A stretch of 64,000 nucleotides of DNA from Variovorax paradoxus (GTDB lineage: Bacteria > Pseudomonadota > Gammaproteobacteria > Burkholderiales > Burkholderiaceae_C). A model generated the notes under the pieces. That model saw only the letters and a program-made list of their open reading frames with translations. It did no database searches and had not been told where the DNA came from. A program made the position numbers and the translations under genes. The DNA is taken from NCBI RefSeq assembly GCF_030815855.1, contig NZ_JAUSXG010000001.1, forward strand, positions 4,960,001-5,024,000, written 5' to 3'. Positions 1 through 8,462 of this stretch are shown here, piece after piece; the first letter of the stretch is position 1; each line of letters opens with the position of its first letter.

Positions 1-1777
1 CCGCTTCAAGTCGAAGATGACGGGCGGCCAGCTGCACAAGGTGAACCTGCAGAGCATGAGCGCCATGACCACGATCGCGCTGCCGGTGGACACCACCACG
101 GTGGATACCGAGAGCCGTGCGCGCGGCGTGGCCAACTACCTGAGCCAGGTGGTGATCTCGCCGGACGGCACGCGGGCGGTGCTGCCTTCGAAGAAAGACA
201 ACATCGTGCGCGGCAAGTTCAGGGACGGCAACAACCTGCTGCACGACCAGACGGTGCGGTCCATCCTGTCGCAAGTCAACCTGCAGACGGCCACCGAGGT
301 GTTTGCCGAGCAGATCGACTTCGACGACCGCGCACCCGCGCGCGCCGCGCTGTTCACGCCCTCGGGCGACTACCTCTTCGTGGCGCAGATGGAGGGCAAC
401 CGCGTGGCCATCGTCGATCCGTACAGCCGCTCGGTGCGCGGCGAGATCAACGCGAGCAGCGCGCCGCACGGCCTATACCTGGACGCGGCGCGCAAACGCC
501 TGTTCGTCAACAACTTCCTGGCACGCTCGGTGTCGGTGCATGACGTGGCGTCGGTGCTCGCCTCCGAATCCGCGGCCCCGACCTTCCTGCAGAACGTGTC
601 GACAGTGGCCCAGGAGCCGATGGCCGGCGCGGCGCTGCGGGGCAAGCAGGTGTTCTACAACGCCTCCGACCGGCGCATTAGCAAGGACAACTACATCTCA
701 TGTGCCAGCTGCCACGCGGACGGCGGCGACGACGGCATGGTGTGGGACTTCACGCAGCGCGGCGAAGGGCTGCGGCGCACCATCGGACTGCAAGGCCGCA
801 GGGGGCTGGGCCACGGCAAGCTGCACTGGACGGCCAACTTCGACGAGGTGCAGGACTTCGAGAACGACATCCGCAACGAGTTCGGCGGCACCGGCTTCCT
901 GACGAACGCGGACTTCGCCGCCACGGCCGATCCGCTGGGCGCGCCCAAGGCCGGCAAGAGCGCGCAACTCGACGATCTCGCCGCCTACCTGGGCTCGCTG
1001 AACAAGTACATGCGCAGCCCGGCGCGCAATGCGGACGGCAGCCTGAGCGTCGATGCGGCGCGCGGCCAGGCGCTGTTCGCGTCGGCGCAGTGCGTGACCT
1101 GCCACTCGGGCGGCACCTTCCGCGACGGCATCCGGCACGACGTGGGCACGGTCCAGGCCTCGTCGGGCAAGGGCATGAACCAGCCGCTGGCAGGCGTGGG
1201 CTTCGACACGCCGACGCTGTCGGGCACGTGGAACACCGCGGCCTTCTTCCACAACGGGCAGGCGGCCACGCTGCAGGCAGTGCTCGACAGCGGCCACGGC
1301 AATGCCAACAGCCTGCCGGCCGCCGACGTGGTGGCGATCCGCGAGTACGTCCGGTCGCAGGACACGGCGCCTGCCCTAGTCACACGCCTGCGTTCGGACC
1401 TCAACCCCACGATGTGCGTGAACATCAAGGGCGCGCTCACCACCAGTGGCGCGACGGCGGTGCAATGGCCCTGCGGCAACGCCGGCAACGAGAAGTTCAC
1501 GGTGAACAGCATCACCGGCGGCTACGTGCAGTTCGTGGCCGAGCACAGCGGGCTGTGCCTGGCGCAGAACGGCACCGCGACCACCAATGCGCCGGTGGTG
1601 CAGGTGGCCTGCTCGGCCGGAAACACGGCGCAGTGGAGCCTGGTGGGCGGAAGCATCAGGAACCGTGCTTCGGGGTCGTGCCTGGACGTGCCGAACGGCT
1701 CGACGGCGCAGGACACCGCATTGATCACGTGGACCTGCAACGGGGGCAATAACCAGAACTGGACGCAGCTCCCGTAA
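1..1777 (+). CDS. Secreted beta-propeller / di-haem cytochrome c / ricin-type lectin fusion (5' partial)
   Basis: The frame is open to the window edge, so the N-terminus lies upstream. Counting from the Met codon at 17, residues about 40-180 look like YVTN-type propeller blades (SPDGTRAVLPS, TPSGDYLFVAQ). Two c-type haem sites follow: CASCH at residues 229-233 and CVTCH at 359-363, in a MauG / cytochrome-c-peroxidase-like setting. From about residue 457 to the end the sequence is a ricin-B beta-trefoil, rich in Cys and QxW-like repeats (TAQWSLV, NQNWTQLP). The protein should act outside the cytoplasm as a redox protein that also binds carbohydrate. The substrate cannot be told from sequence. 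A strong terminator follows the stop codon. Confidence 0.8.
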   Translation, partial: RFKSKMTGGQLHKVNLQSMSAMTTIALPVDTTTVDTESRARGVANYLSQVVISPDGTRAVLPSKKDNIVRGKFRDGNNLLHDQTVRSILSQVNLQTATEVFAEQIDFDDRAPARAALFTPSGDYLFVAQMEGNRVAIVDPYSRSVRGEINASSAPHGLYLDAARKRLFVNNFLARSVSVHDVASVLASESAAPTFLQNVSTVAQEPMAGAALRGKQVFYNASDRRISKDNYISCASCHADGGDDGMVWDFTQRGEGLRRTIGLQGRRGLGHGKLHWTANFDEVQDFENDIRNEFGGTGFLTNADFAATADPLGAPKAGKSAQLDDLAAYLGSLNKYMRSPARNADGSLSVDAARGQALFASAQCVTCHSGGTFRDGIRHDVGTVQASSGKGMNQPLAGVGFDTPTLSGTWNTAAFFHNGQAATLQAVLDSGHGNANSLPAADVVAIREYVRSQDTAPALVTRLRSDLNPTMCVNIKGALTTSGATAVQWPCGNAGNEKFTVNSITGGYVQFVAEHSGLCLAQNGTATTNAPVVQVACSAGNTAQWSLVGGSIRNRASGSCLDVPNGSTAQDTALITWTCNGGNNQNWTQLP

Positions 1778-1798
1778 GCGGCGCAGCGCTCCGTGAAA

Positions 1799-1828
1799 GG
1801 CCGGCCGTTTCGACGGCCGGCTTTTTTT
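1799..1828 (+). terminator. Intrinsic terminator after the cytochrome/lectin gene
   Basis: A perfect 9-bp GC-rich stem (GCCGGCCGT at 1800-1808, ACGGCCGGC at 1813-1821) closes on a TTCG tetraloop and is followed by seven T residues. It lies 22 bases after the stop at 1777 and ends plus-strand transcription ahead of the convergent minus-strand gene. Confidence 0.93.
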
Positions 1829-1863
1829 CGGCACTGTGGGCAAAAGACGGCCGGCCCAGCCCG

Positions 1864-2364
1864 TCAGAAGCGACGGTTGTAGGAGAAGGTCACCCCCGCC
1901 TTGCCGAGAACGGCAGCCTGTATCGCATCCCGAGGGGTCAGGCGCCAACCGACGGCCGGAATAATGGCGGGGGAGAAGCCCCCAACGTTCAGTGGCACCT
2001 TGTTCTTGAAGCGCCCGCGGTAGCCGTAGATGATGCCGCCGCACAACTTGAAGTACAGCGAGTCGGTACCCAGCAGCTCATCCCACTCATGGCCGTAGTA
2101 CGCGTAGGCCGATAGCTGACCGAAGGAATTGCTGAAGAGTGCGCCTCCTATGGCCGAACCATCGGATGCAATCCGCTCCAGCCCGAGCAGAACCACATGG
2201 CGGTGTTCTGCATCCATGTGCCAATGGTGCGTGAAGGGCGCAACCACAAGCTCCCACGAGGCGTCGGCAACCGGCTTGGCAGAGCTTGCAGCACAAGCAC
2301 CCACGTTCGCGCATGTGCACGCAGCCAACATGGCGAGCGCTCCCCAGGCATTGCATTTCTTCAT
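1864..2364 (-). CDS. Small exported protein, probable PagP-like outer-membrane beta-barrel
   Basis: The product is 166 aa. I chose the ATG at 2364 because it gives a clear signal peptide (MKKCNAWGALAMLAAC..., with cleavage likely near ACAASSA) and has AGGGA about 7 bases upstream. A longer reading from 2418 adds an unlikely basic leader. The mature part is rich in aromatic and glycine residues, in alternating patterns typical of an 8-stranded barrel (LSAYAYYGHEW, IIYGYRGRF), and ends in an aromatic residue (YNRRF). The layout resembles the lipid A palmitoyltransferase PagP, but I cannot confirm active-site residues. It faces the cytochrome gene tail to tail and is divergent from the orphan atpE. 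Confidence 0.6.
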   Translation of the reverse strand: MKKCNAWGALAMLAACTCANVGACAASSAKPVADASWELVVAPFTHHWHMDAEHRHVVLLGLERIASDGSAIGGALFSNSFGQLSAYAYYGHEWDELLGTDSLYFKLCGGIIYGYRGRFKNKVPLNVGGFSPAIIPAVGWRLTPRDAIQAAVLGKAGVTFSYNRRF

Positions 2365-2607
2365 TGTTGATCCCTGTTTTTTTATCGCATCCCGGTGCAT
2401 GGCGGATCGCCTTGCCACCGGATGCGGGGATGAGCCTATCCGGCCTCGAAGGTCGCCGCCGCTTGTTCACCCGCCAAATCACATGCAGCGACGCAATTCT
2501 TCACGGTGGGCGGATCTGATGAACATGATCTCCCAGGTCATGGACCGCATACACCTGCTATGGGAAAGTGGCCCCATCGATCAACAACCCGCCCAGGAGA
2601 AAACACC

Positions 2608-2847
2608 ATGACCGGCTTCAACATCCTTCCGCTCGCAGTGGCCCTGCTGATCGGCATCGCGGCGCTCGGCTCTTGCCTGGGCATTGCGCTCGTCGGCCAG
2701 AAGTTCCTCGAAAGCAGCGCACGCCAGCCCGAGATGATCGACGCGCTGCAGATCAAGTTCTTCCTGGTGGCCGGCGTGACCGACGGCGCATTCATCATCG
2801 CCACCGGCATCGGCTTGTGGTTTGCCACTGCCAGCCCCTTCGGCTGA
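2608..2847 (+). CDS. atpE: Orphan F0F1 ATP synthase subunit c-like protein
   Basis: A 79-aa two-helix proteolipid. Helix 1 is IGIAALGSCLGIALVG. The polar loop carries the family signature ARQPE, and helix 2 contains the ion-binding carboxylate (FFLVAGVTDGAFIIATGIG). The helix-1 GxGxGxG packing motif of ordinary c subunits is degenerate here. The ATG at 2608 has AGGAGA 7 bases upstream, so it is probably translated. No other ATP synthase gene is nearby. The aspartate followed by G-A suggests a proton-type rather than Na+-type site. It may be a second c-subunit copy or a stray relic. Family membership is clear but its role is unknown. Confidence 0.85.
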   Translation: MTGFNILPLAVALLIGIAALGSCLGIALVGQKFLESSARQPEMIDALQIKFFLVAGVTDGAFIIATGIGLWFATASPFG

Positions 2848-2904
2848 GGCGGTCTGCGCACCAGGAAGCGGCACGATTCACTGGCACCATTCGTGCTAGC
2901 ACCG

Positions 2905-2932
2905 TTGACACCGAATTGTTTATGGTTAAAGT
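2905..2932 (+). promoter_or_regulatory. Candidate sigma-70 promoter of the liv cluster
   Basis: TTGACA (2905-2910) is followed 16 bases later by TAAAGT (2927-2932) in a short A/T-rich island that stands out from the GC-rich surroundings. It lies about 90 bases upstream of the binding-protein start at 3020. The -35 match is perfect and the -10 match is 4 of 6. Confidence 0.45.
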
Positions 2933-3019
2933 ATTTAGCTATCAACGGTTCGACGACTCCGGTGCTGCATGGCGCGGCACCAGGGGCGTCGTTTCACCCT
3001 TCCTTTGCCCGGAGAACCC

Positions 3020-4225
3020 ATGAGCCACCCGTCCCCGAAGTTGCCCGCGCTGCCGCGCACCCTGCTTTCGCTGCTGCTCTGCGGCGCAGCCCTTGGCGGT
3101 GCGGTATCCGCCATGGCCGCGCCCGTCAAGGTGGGCTTGGCGCTCGACATCTCGGGCCCCTTCGCGGCACTGGGCGCCGAGGCGCGCGACGGCTTTGCGC
3201 TCGGCATCAAGCAGCTGGGCGGCAAGCTCGGCGGACAGGACGTGGAGTTCGTGCAGGCCGACATGGCCGGCAGCCCCGACCAGGCCAAGCAGCTGGTCGA
3301 CCGCATGATCCAGCGCGACAAGATCGATATTTTCAGCGGCCCCATCGGCTCGAACGTAGCGCTCGCCGTAGGCCCGACGCTCTTCAACGCCAAGGTGCCG
3401 TACCTCTCGGCCAATGCCGGCCCGAGCCAGTTCGCGGGCGCCCAGTGCAATGCCTATTTCTTCGGCACCGCCTACCAGAACGACCAGTTCCACGAGGCTG
3501 CCGGCAAGTTCGCGCAAGACCGCGGCTTCAAGAAGACCGTGCTCATTGCGCCCAACTATCCCGCGGGCAAGGATGCGCTGGGCGGCTTCAAGCGCCAGTT
3601 CAAGGGCCAGGTGGCCGACGAGCTCTACACCAAGCTCGGCCAGATCGACTACGCGGCCGAGCTCGCGCAGCTGCGCGCGGCCAAGCCGGATTCGATCTAC
3701 TTCTTCCTGCCCGGCGCGATGGGCATCAACTTCATCAAGCAGTTCGTGGGCGCGGGCCTGTCGAAGGACATCACGCTCGTGACCAGCGGCTTCTCGGCCG
3801 ACGAGGACGTGATCGGTGCCGTGGGCGAGCCGATGCTCGGCCTGTTCAACACCGCGCACTGGGCGCACGACCTGGACAACGCCGCCAACAAAGCCTTCGT
3901 GGCTGCGTTCCGCAAGGAATACAACGGCCGCTACCCGTCGGTGTACGCGGCGCAGGCGTATGACGCGATTCTTGCGATGGACGCGGCCGTGAAGCAGTCC
4001 GGCGGAAACGCGCAGAACCGCGATGCCGTGGTGGCTGCGCTCAAGAAGGCCAACTACGCCTCGACGCGCGGCAGCTTCAAGTATGCGAACAACCACTATC
4101 CGATCGAGAACTTCTATCTGCGCGTGATCGGCAAGGATGCACAGGGCAAGGTCACGAACAAGCTGATCAACACGGTCCTGACCAACTACGGCGACTCGTA
4201 CGCCGACAAGTGCCCCTTGAAATAG
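3020..4225 (+). CDS. Branched-chain amino acid/amide-type ABC importer, periplasmic binding protein
   Basis: A 401-aa type I periplasmic binding protein (Peripla_BP_6 / LivK-like). The ATG at 3020 is favoured by GGAGA 6 bases upstream and by the Sec signal peptide that follows (LLSLLLCGAALGGAVSAMAA). The mature protein opens with VKVGLALDISGPFAALGAEA, the typical first beta strand and ligand loop, and later has YAAQAYDAILAMDAAV, another family hallmark. It heads a cluster with livH, livM, livG and livF and should capture the ligand in the periplasm. Such receptors in this lineage often bind aromatic acids or amides rather than leucine, so the substrate is open. Confidence 0.88.
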   Translation: MSHPSPKLPALPRTLLSLLLCGAALGGAVSAMAAPVKVGLALDISGPFAALGAEARDGFALGIKQLGGKLGGQDVEFVQADMAGSPDQAKQLVDRMIQRDKIDIFSGPIGSNVALAVGPTLFNAKVPYLSANAGPSQFAGAQCNAYFFGTAYQNDQFHEAAGKFAQDRGFKKTVLIAPNYPAGKDALGGFKRQFKGQVADELYTKLGQIDYAAELAQLRAAKPDSIYFFLPGAMGINFIKQFVGAGLSKDITLVTSGFSADEDVIGAVGEPMLGLFNTAHWAHDLDNAANKAFVAAFRKEYNGRYPSVYAAQAYDAILAMDAAVKQSGGNAQNRDAVVAALKKANYASTRGSFKYANNHYPIENFYLRVIGKDAQGKVTNKLINTVLTNYGDSYADKCPLK

Positions 4226-4352
4226 GCTCGCCCCCAGGCTGCGCGCACTTCGTGTCGCTCCTCCCTCCCCCTACCGGGGGCAACACCAGAGGCCCGGCAA
4301 AGCCGGTTCCTCGGTGTTCCTCGAATGAAATACCGGCAACCGTCTTGATCTC
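4226..4352 (+). repeat. Intergenic spacer with a long imperfect hairpin
   Basis: The 127-bp gap between the binding-protein gene and livH holds an imperfect stem-loop at 4282-4318 (AACACC..AGG..CCGGC / GCCGG..CCT..GGTGTT) with an AAA loop. It has no T tract, so it is not an obvious terminator. It could protect the upstream message and raise receptor levels relative to the permeases, a common arrangement in ABC operons. That role is inference. Confidence 0.5.
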
Positions 4353-5273
4353 ATGAGTGGAATTCTTGTTCTCGAGCAGCTGCTCAACGGCCTCGGCTAT
4401 GGGCTGATGCTGTTCCTGCTGGCGGCGGGGCTCACGCTGGTGTTCGGCATCATGGACGTGCTGAACCTGGCGCACGGCTCGCTCTTCATGTCGGGCGCCT
4501 ACGTGGCGGCCGAGGCGCACACGCGCACCGGTTCGTTCACCGCGGCCATCGTCATCGCAGTCGCCGTGACGGTGGTGGTGGCGCTGCTGCTCGAAGTGCT
4601 GCTGATGCGGCGTCTCTACACACGCGACCACCTCGCGCAGGTGCTCGCGACGTTCGGCGTGATCCTGGTGGCCGACGACATCGTCAAGATGGCGTGGGGG
4701 CCATCGCCGGTGATGGCTGCGACCCCGGCCGCGCTGTCGGGCCCGATCGAACTGGTGGAGGGCCTGCCCTATCCGGCGTACCGGCTCGTGATTCTCGCCG
4801 GCGGGCTGCTGGTGGCGCTCGCGCTGTACCTGCTGGTCAACCACACGCGCATCGGCATGCGGGTGCGCGCGGGCGCTTCCGACCGGCCGATGGCCGAGCT
4901 GATGGGCGTGCGCGTGGGCCGCATCTTCAACGGCGTGTTCCTGCTCGGCGCGGCGCTGGCCGCGCTCGCCGGCGCGCTGATGGGGCCGATCGTCGCGGTG
5001 CAGGTGGGCATGGGCGAAGCCATCCTGATTCCGGCGCTGGTGGTGCTGGTGATCGGCGGCATCGGCTCGGTGCGCGGCGCCTTCGTGGCGGCGCTGCTGG
5101 TGGGCGTGGTCGACACCATCGGCCGCGCCTTCGTGCCGATGTTGCTGCGCGCCACGCTGCCGCCCGCGACGGCCGCCGACCTGGGTCCACTGTTCGCCGA
5201 GGTTGCGATGTACGCGCTGATGGTCGTCGTCCTCATCTTCCGGCCCTCCGGCCTTTTTTCGGCGCGCGCATGA
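4353..5273 (+). CDS. livH: Branched-chain amino acid-type ABC transporter permease LivH
   Basis: A 306-aa inner-membrane permease with about eight hydrophobic segments. The N-terminus (LLNGLGYGLMLFLLAAGLTLVFGIMDVLNLAHGSLF) is the hallmark of LivH, and the conserved cytoplasmic coupling loop is present in the middle (RVRAGASDRPMAELMGV). No clear ribosome-binding site precedes the ATG. The stop overlaps the livM start in an ATGA arrangement, so the two permease subunits are translationally coupled. Confidence 0.93.
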   Translation: MSGILVLEQLLNGLGYGLMLFLLAAGLTLVFGIMDVLNLAHGSLFMSGAYVAAEAHTRTGSFTAAIVIAVAVTVVVALLLEVLLMRRLYTRDHLAQVLATFGVILVADDIVKMAWGPSPVMAATPAALSGPIELVEGLPYPAYRLVILAGGLLVALALYLLVNHTRIGMRVRAGASDRPMAELMGVRVGRIFNGVFLLGAALAALAGALMGPIVAVQVGMGEAILIPALVVLVIGGIGSVRGAFVAALLVGVVDTIGRAFVPMLLRATLPPATAADLGPLFAEVAMYALMVVVLIFRPSGLFSARA

Positions 5274-6253
5274 AGTCTTTCTCCTCACGCTATATCGGGC
5301 TCGGGCTGCTATTCGTTCTGCTTGCGGCGTTTCCGCTGGTGGCGCCGCTCTTTGGGCTCGACTTCTACGTCGGCTTCGTGCGGCGCGTGCTCGTGGTGGC
5401 GCTGGCGGCGGCGAGCCTCAATTTCATCCTCGGCTTCGGCGGCATGGTGGCGCTCGGGCATGCGGGCTTCATCGGCATGGGCGCGTACACCGTGGTGGCG
5501 CTCAGCGACGCGGGCGTGATGTCGGCATGGGTGATGTGGCCGCTGGCCATGCTCATCGCCGGCATCGTCGCCGCGCTGATCGGCACGGTGGCGCTGCGCA
5601 CGCGCGGCGTGTACTTCATCATGACCACGCTGGCCTTTGCGCAGATGCTGTACTTCGTGGTGGTGTCGCTGCGGCGCTATGGCGGCGACGACGGCTACAC
5701 GCTGATGAGCCGGCCGACGCTGCTGCCCGGGCTCGACCTGGGCAACGAGTCGAACTTCTATTGGGTGGTGCTGGTCATCGTGACGCTGGCGCTCTGGTGG
5801 CTGCAGCGCGCAACGCAGGCGCGCTTCGGCCATGCGCTGATGGGCATTCGCGACAACGAGACGCGCATGCGGGCGCTGGGCTACCCGGTGTTCCGGCTGC
5901 AACTCGCGGCGTTCACGATTGCCGGCGCCATCGCGGGGCTGGCCGGCGCGCTGCTCGCGGGCGGCAACGGGTTCGTGAGCCCGGCGACGATGCACTGGAC
6001 GCAGTCGGCCACGCTGCTCGTGATGGTGGTGATCGGCGGACTGGGGCGCAGTTGGGGCGGGCCTGTCGGCGCCGTCGTGTGGCTGGTGCTCGAAGAGGTG
6101 TTGAAGCAGCAGACGGAGCATTGGCATATGCCGCTCGGGTTGTTGCTGATTGCTGTTGCACTGTGGGCGCCCAAAGGGCTTGCTGCACTCTACAAGCGCC
6201 GCTTGCCCCTCACCCCGGCCCTCTCCCCTGAGGGGCGAGGGAGTAAAGCATGA
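5270..6253 (+). CDS. livM: Branched-chain amino acid-type ABC transporter permease LivM
   Basis: A 327-aa permease starting at the ATG that overlaps the livH stop; longer readings of this frame run inside livH. It has the LivM signatures LNFILGFGGMVALGHAGFIGMGAY and, near residues 180-200, GHALMGIRDNETRMRALGY. The last 17 residues (RLPLTPALSPEGRGSKA) are encoded by a palindromic repeat at 6206-6243 and have no counterpart in the family. The stop overlaps the livG start by four bases. Confidence 0.93.
   Translation: MKSFSSRYIGLGLLFVLLAAFPLVAPLFGLDFYVGFVRRVLVVALAAASLNFILGFGGMVALGHAGFIGMGAYTVVALSDAGVMSAWVMWPLAMLIAGIVAALIGTVALRTRGVYFIMTTLAFAQMLYFVVVSLRRYGGDDGYTLMSRPTLLPGLDLGNESNFYWVVLVIVTLALWWLQRATQARFGHALMGIRDNETRMRALGYPVFRLQLAAFTIAGAIAGLAGALLAGGNGFVSPATMHWTQSATLLVMVVIGGLGRSWGGPVGAVVWLVLEEVLKQQTEHWHMPLGLLLIAVALWAPKGLAALYKRRLPLTPALSPEGRGSKA
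6206..6243. repeat. REP-like palindromic repeat forming the 3' end of livM
   Basis: The stretch has the form CCCTCACCCC followed by a hairpin (CTCTCCCC, TGA, GGGGCGAGGGAG). A close relative lies at 34195-34235, and both resemble arms of the longer repeats at 28831 and 62583. Here it is read as the livM C-terminal tail and also supplies the GGGAG ribosome-binding site of livG. Confidence 0.75.
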
Positions 6254-7005
6254 GCCTTTTCAGAATTGAAGGGTTGGTCAAGCGCTTCGGCGGCTTGCTC
6301 GCAACCGATCATGTGAACCTGACCGTGGAGCGCGGCGAAGTGCATGCGCTCATCGGGCCGAACGGCGCGGGCAAGACCACGCTGGTCAATCTGATCACCG
6401 GGCTGCTCAAGGCCGACGCCGGACGCATTCTGCTCGACGAGAAGGACATCACCGGCTTCACGGACCACCAGCGCGTGGCGGCCGGCATGTCGCGCTGCTT
6501 CCAGGTGACGCGCGTGTTCGCCAAGGAAACGGTGCACGACAACCTCATGCTCGCGGCGCAGGCCCATGCGGGCAGCAGCCTGCGCTTCATGGCACCGCGC
6601 GCGAACGAGCGCGCCCTGGTGGAACGTGCCGTGGCGCTGGCCGAACGTGTCGGCCTGGGCAGCGAACGCCACCGCATCGCCGGGACCTTGCCGCACGGTG
6701 CGCAGCGTGCGCTCGACGTGGCGTTGGCGCTCGCGGCCGAGCCCAAGCTGCTGCTGCTCGACGAACCCATGGCCGGCATGGGGCCCGACGAATCGGCGCG
6801 CATGGTGGCGCTGATCGAATCGCTGCGCGAGTCGATGGCCATCCTCTTGATCGAGCACGACATGGACGCTGTGTTCCGCCTGGCCGACCGGCTCACGGTG
6901 CTGGTGCAAGGGCGCGTGCTGATGAGCGGCACGGCTGACGAAGTGCGCGGGCACCCGGACGTGCAGGCGGTGTATCTCGGTACGGAAGCAGAGGGACACG
7001 CATGA
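6250..7005 (+). CDS. livG: Branched-chain amino acid-type ABC transporter ATPase LivG
   Basis: A 251-aa nucleotide-binding subunit. The Walker A motif GPNGAGKT is at residues 36-43. The signature region reads PHGAQR, a loosened form of LSGGQ. Walker B is LLLLDEPMAGM, and the switch histidine is in LLIEHDMD. The gene overlaps both livM (ATGA) and livF (ATGA), so the whole operon is coupled. The ATPase works as a heterodimer with LivF on the cytoplasmic face of LivHM. Confidence 0.95.
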   Translation: MSLFRIEGLVKRFGGLLATDHVNLTVERGEVHALIGPNGAGKTTLVNLITGLLKADAGRILLDEKDITGFTDHQRVAAGMSRCFQVTRVFAKETVHDNLMLAAQAHAGSSLRFMAPRANERALVERAVALAERVGLGSERHRIAGTLPHGAQRALDVALALAAEPKLLLLDEPMAGMGPDESARMVALIESLRESMAILLIEHDMDAVFRLADRLTVLVQGRVLMSGTADEVRGHPDVQAVYLGTEAEGHA

Positions 7006-7721
7006 ACGCGGCCACCACATTGCTCGACGCGAAATCCGTCGAGGCCGGCTATGGCGCGAGCCAGGTGCTGTTCGGCATCGACCTGAAGATCGGCGCGGGC
7101 GAAGTGCTTGCGCTGCTCGGCCGCAACGGCATGGGCAAGAGCACGCTGCTCAAGGTGCTGACCGGCACGCTCGCGCCGATGCGCGGCAGCGTGCACTTCG
7201 GCGGCGATGCCATCGGCGGCCACAAGCCCGACGCGATTGCACGGCGCGGCGTGGCCATCGTGCCCGAGGGGCGGCACGTGTTCCCGAACCTCAGCGTCGA
7301 CGAGCACCTGCGCGCCTTCGCACGGCCCCGGCCGGGCAGTGCGCCGCGCTGGACCGTCGAAGCGCTGTACGCCCTGTTTCCGCGCCTCGCGGAGCGCAAG
7401 GCCAACGCGGGCAACCAGCTCTCGGGCGGCGAGCAGCAGATGCTGGCGATTGCGCGCGCGCTCTCCACGCATCCGCGCCTGCTGATCCTCGACGAGGCCA
7501 CCGAGGGCCTGGCACCGGTGATCCGCGAGGAGATCTGGCACTGCATCGCCACGCTCAAGGCCGAAGGCGAAGCGATCCTGGTGGTCGACAAGTACGTGCA
7601 GCGCCTGCTGCCGCTGGCCGACCGCCATGTGATCCTGGAACGCGGCCGCGTGGTGTGGCAGGGCGACTCGGCCGCGCTCGATGCCGATCGTTCGCTCTGG
7701 ACGCGCTACCTGGGCGTGTAG
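7002..7721 (+). CDS. livF: Branched-chain amino acid-type ABC transporter ATPase LivF
   Basis: A 239-aa nucleotide-binding subunit. Walker A is GRNGMGKST at residues 40-48, the signature is intact (LSGGEQQ), and Walker B is LLILDEATEGLAP. The LivF-specific segment GVAIVPEGRHVFPNLSV is present. The usual H-loop histidine is replaced: the segment reads AILVVDKYVQRLLPLADR where many LivF proteins have a VEQN-type variant, which is normal for this subfamily. This is the last gene of the liv cluster. It faces the methyltransferase gene, and no terminator is visible in the 15-bp gap. Confidence 0.95.
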   Translation: MNAATTLLDAKSVEAGYGASQVLFGIDLKIGAGEVLALLGRNGMGKSTLLKVLTGTLAPMRGSVHFGGDAIGGHKPDAIARRGVAIVPEGRHVFPNLSVDEHLRAFARPRPGSAPRWTVEALYALFPRLAERKANAGNQLSGGEQQMLAIARALSTHPRLLILDEATEGLAPVIREEIWHCIATLKAEGEAILVVDKYVQRLLPLADRHVILERGRVVWQGDSAALDADRSLWTRYLGV

Positions 7722-7736
7722 GTCTCCGCTCGCTCG

Positions 7737-8345
7737 CTACAGCGGACGGCACGCGAGGAAGTTGGCCCAGGTCACGTTGTCGCGGCCGATCCACTGGCTG
7801 CTCCATTGCATGCGCAGGCCCGCCGCTGCAAGCTCTTCGGCGAACCGGTCCTTCGGCCAGTAGACGGTCTGGTAGTCGCCATTCGTCTCGCCTTCGCCGA
7901 TGCGCATGGCCACCAGAAAGGCCCCGCCGGGCTCGAGTGCATCGAACACCTTGCGCAGCACCGGCGCCATCTGCTCGCGATCGATATGGATCAGAACGCA
8001 CATCGCGAGAATCGCGCTGTAGGGCCCGCCCAATGGGTCCGTGACGACGTTGAGCAGTTCGCCCTTCTTGCCGCGCTCGGCCTGCAGGTCGAGAAATGCC
8101 TGGACCGCATCGGTGCGCCTGACGAGCCCGCCCAGGGCCTCGACGAAGTCGGCGTCCTGCCCCGTTCCGGAACCGATCTCGAGCACGGCGCCGCCGGCGG
8201 GCACGAGCTGCATCATCCGGCGCAGCGCATCCTCGATTTCGGGCGGCCGGTGGCCCGCAACGATCGCGTTGTATTCGCGCGCGGACGCTTCGTAGGACTG
8301 GAGGGTGCGGTGCATGTTCTTCAGCGCCGAGTCGGGAATTTTCAT
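7737..8345 (-). CDS. Class I SAM-dependent methyltransferase
   Basis: A 202-aa protein. The Rossmann SAM-binding motif I is VLEIGSGTGQDADF, and an acidic end of strand 2 follows. I chose the ATG at 8345 (MKIPDSALKNM), preceded by GGAAGGA. An in-frame extension to 8450 would run through non-conserved sequence. The substrate cannot be predicted. The gene stands alone between livF (convergent) and the SulP permease gene. Confidence 0.8.
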   Translation of the reverse strand: MKIPDSALKNMHRTLQSYEASAREYNAIVAGHRPPEIEDALRRMMQLVPAGGAVLEIGSGTGQDADFVEALGGLVRRTDAVQAFLDLQAERGKKGELLNVVTDPLGGPYSAILAMCVLIHIDREQMAPVLRKVFDALEPGGAFLVAMRIGEGETNGDYQTVYWPKDRFAEELAAAGLRMQWSSQWIGRDNVTWANFLACRPL

Positions 8346-8462
8346 GGGAGTCCTTCCGCTCCATCGGACATCCGATGGAACCGGAAAGGCTAGTCCCGAG
8401 GCACCGCGCGGTTCATGGGGAAAATTACCTAGGACCGAGCACCACACCATGGCGCTCGCTGC

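Noticed and set aside
4694..5269. Upstream extension of livM into livH
   Set aside because: The extension is a shadow of livH in another frame. The ATGA overlap at 5270 gives the family-typical LivM N-terminus.
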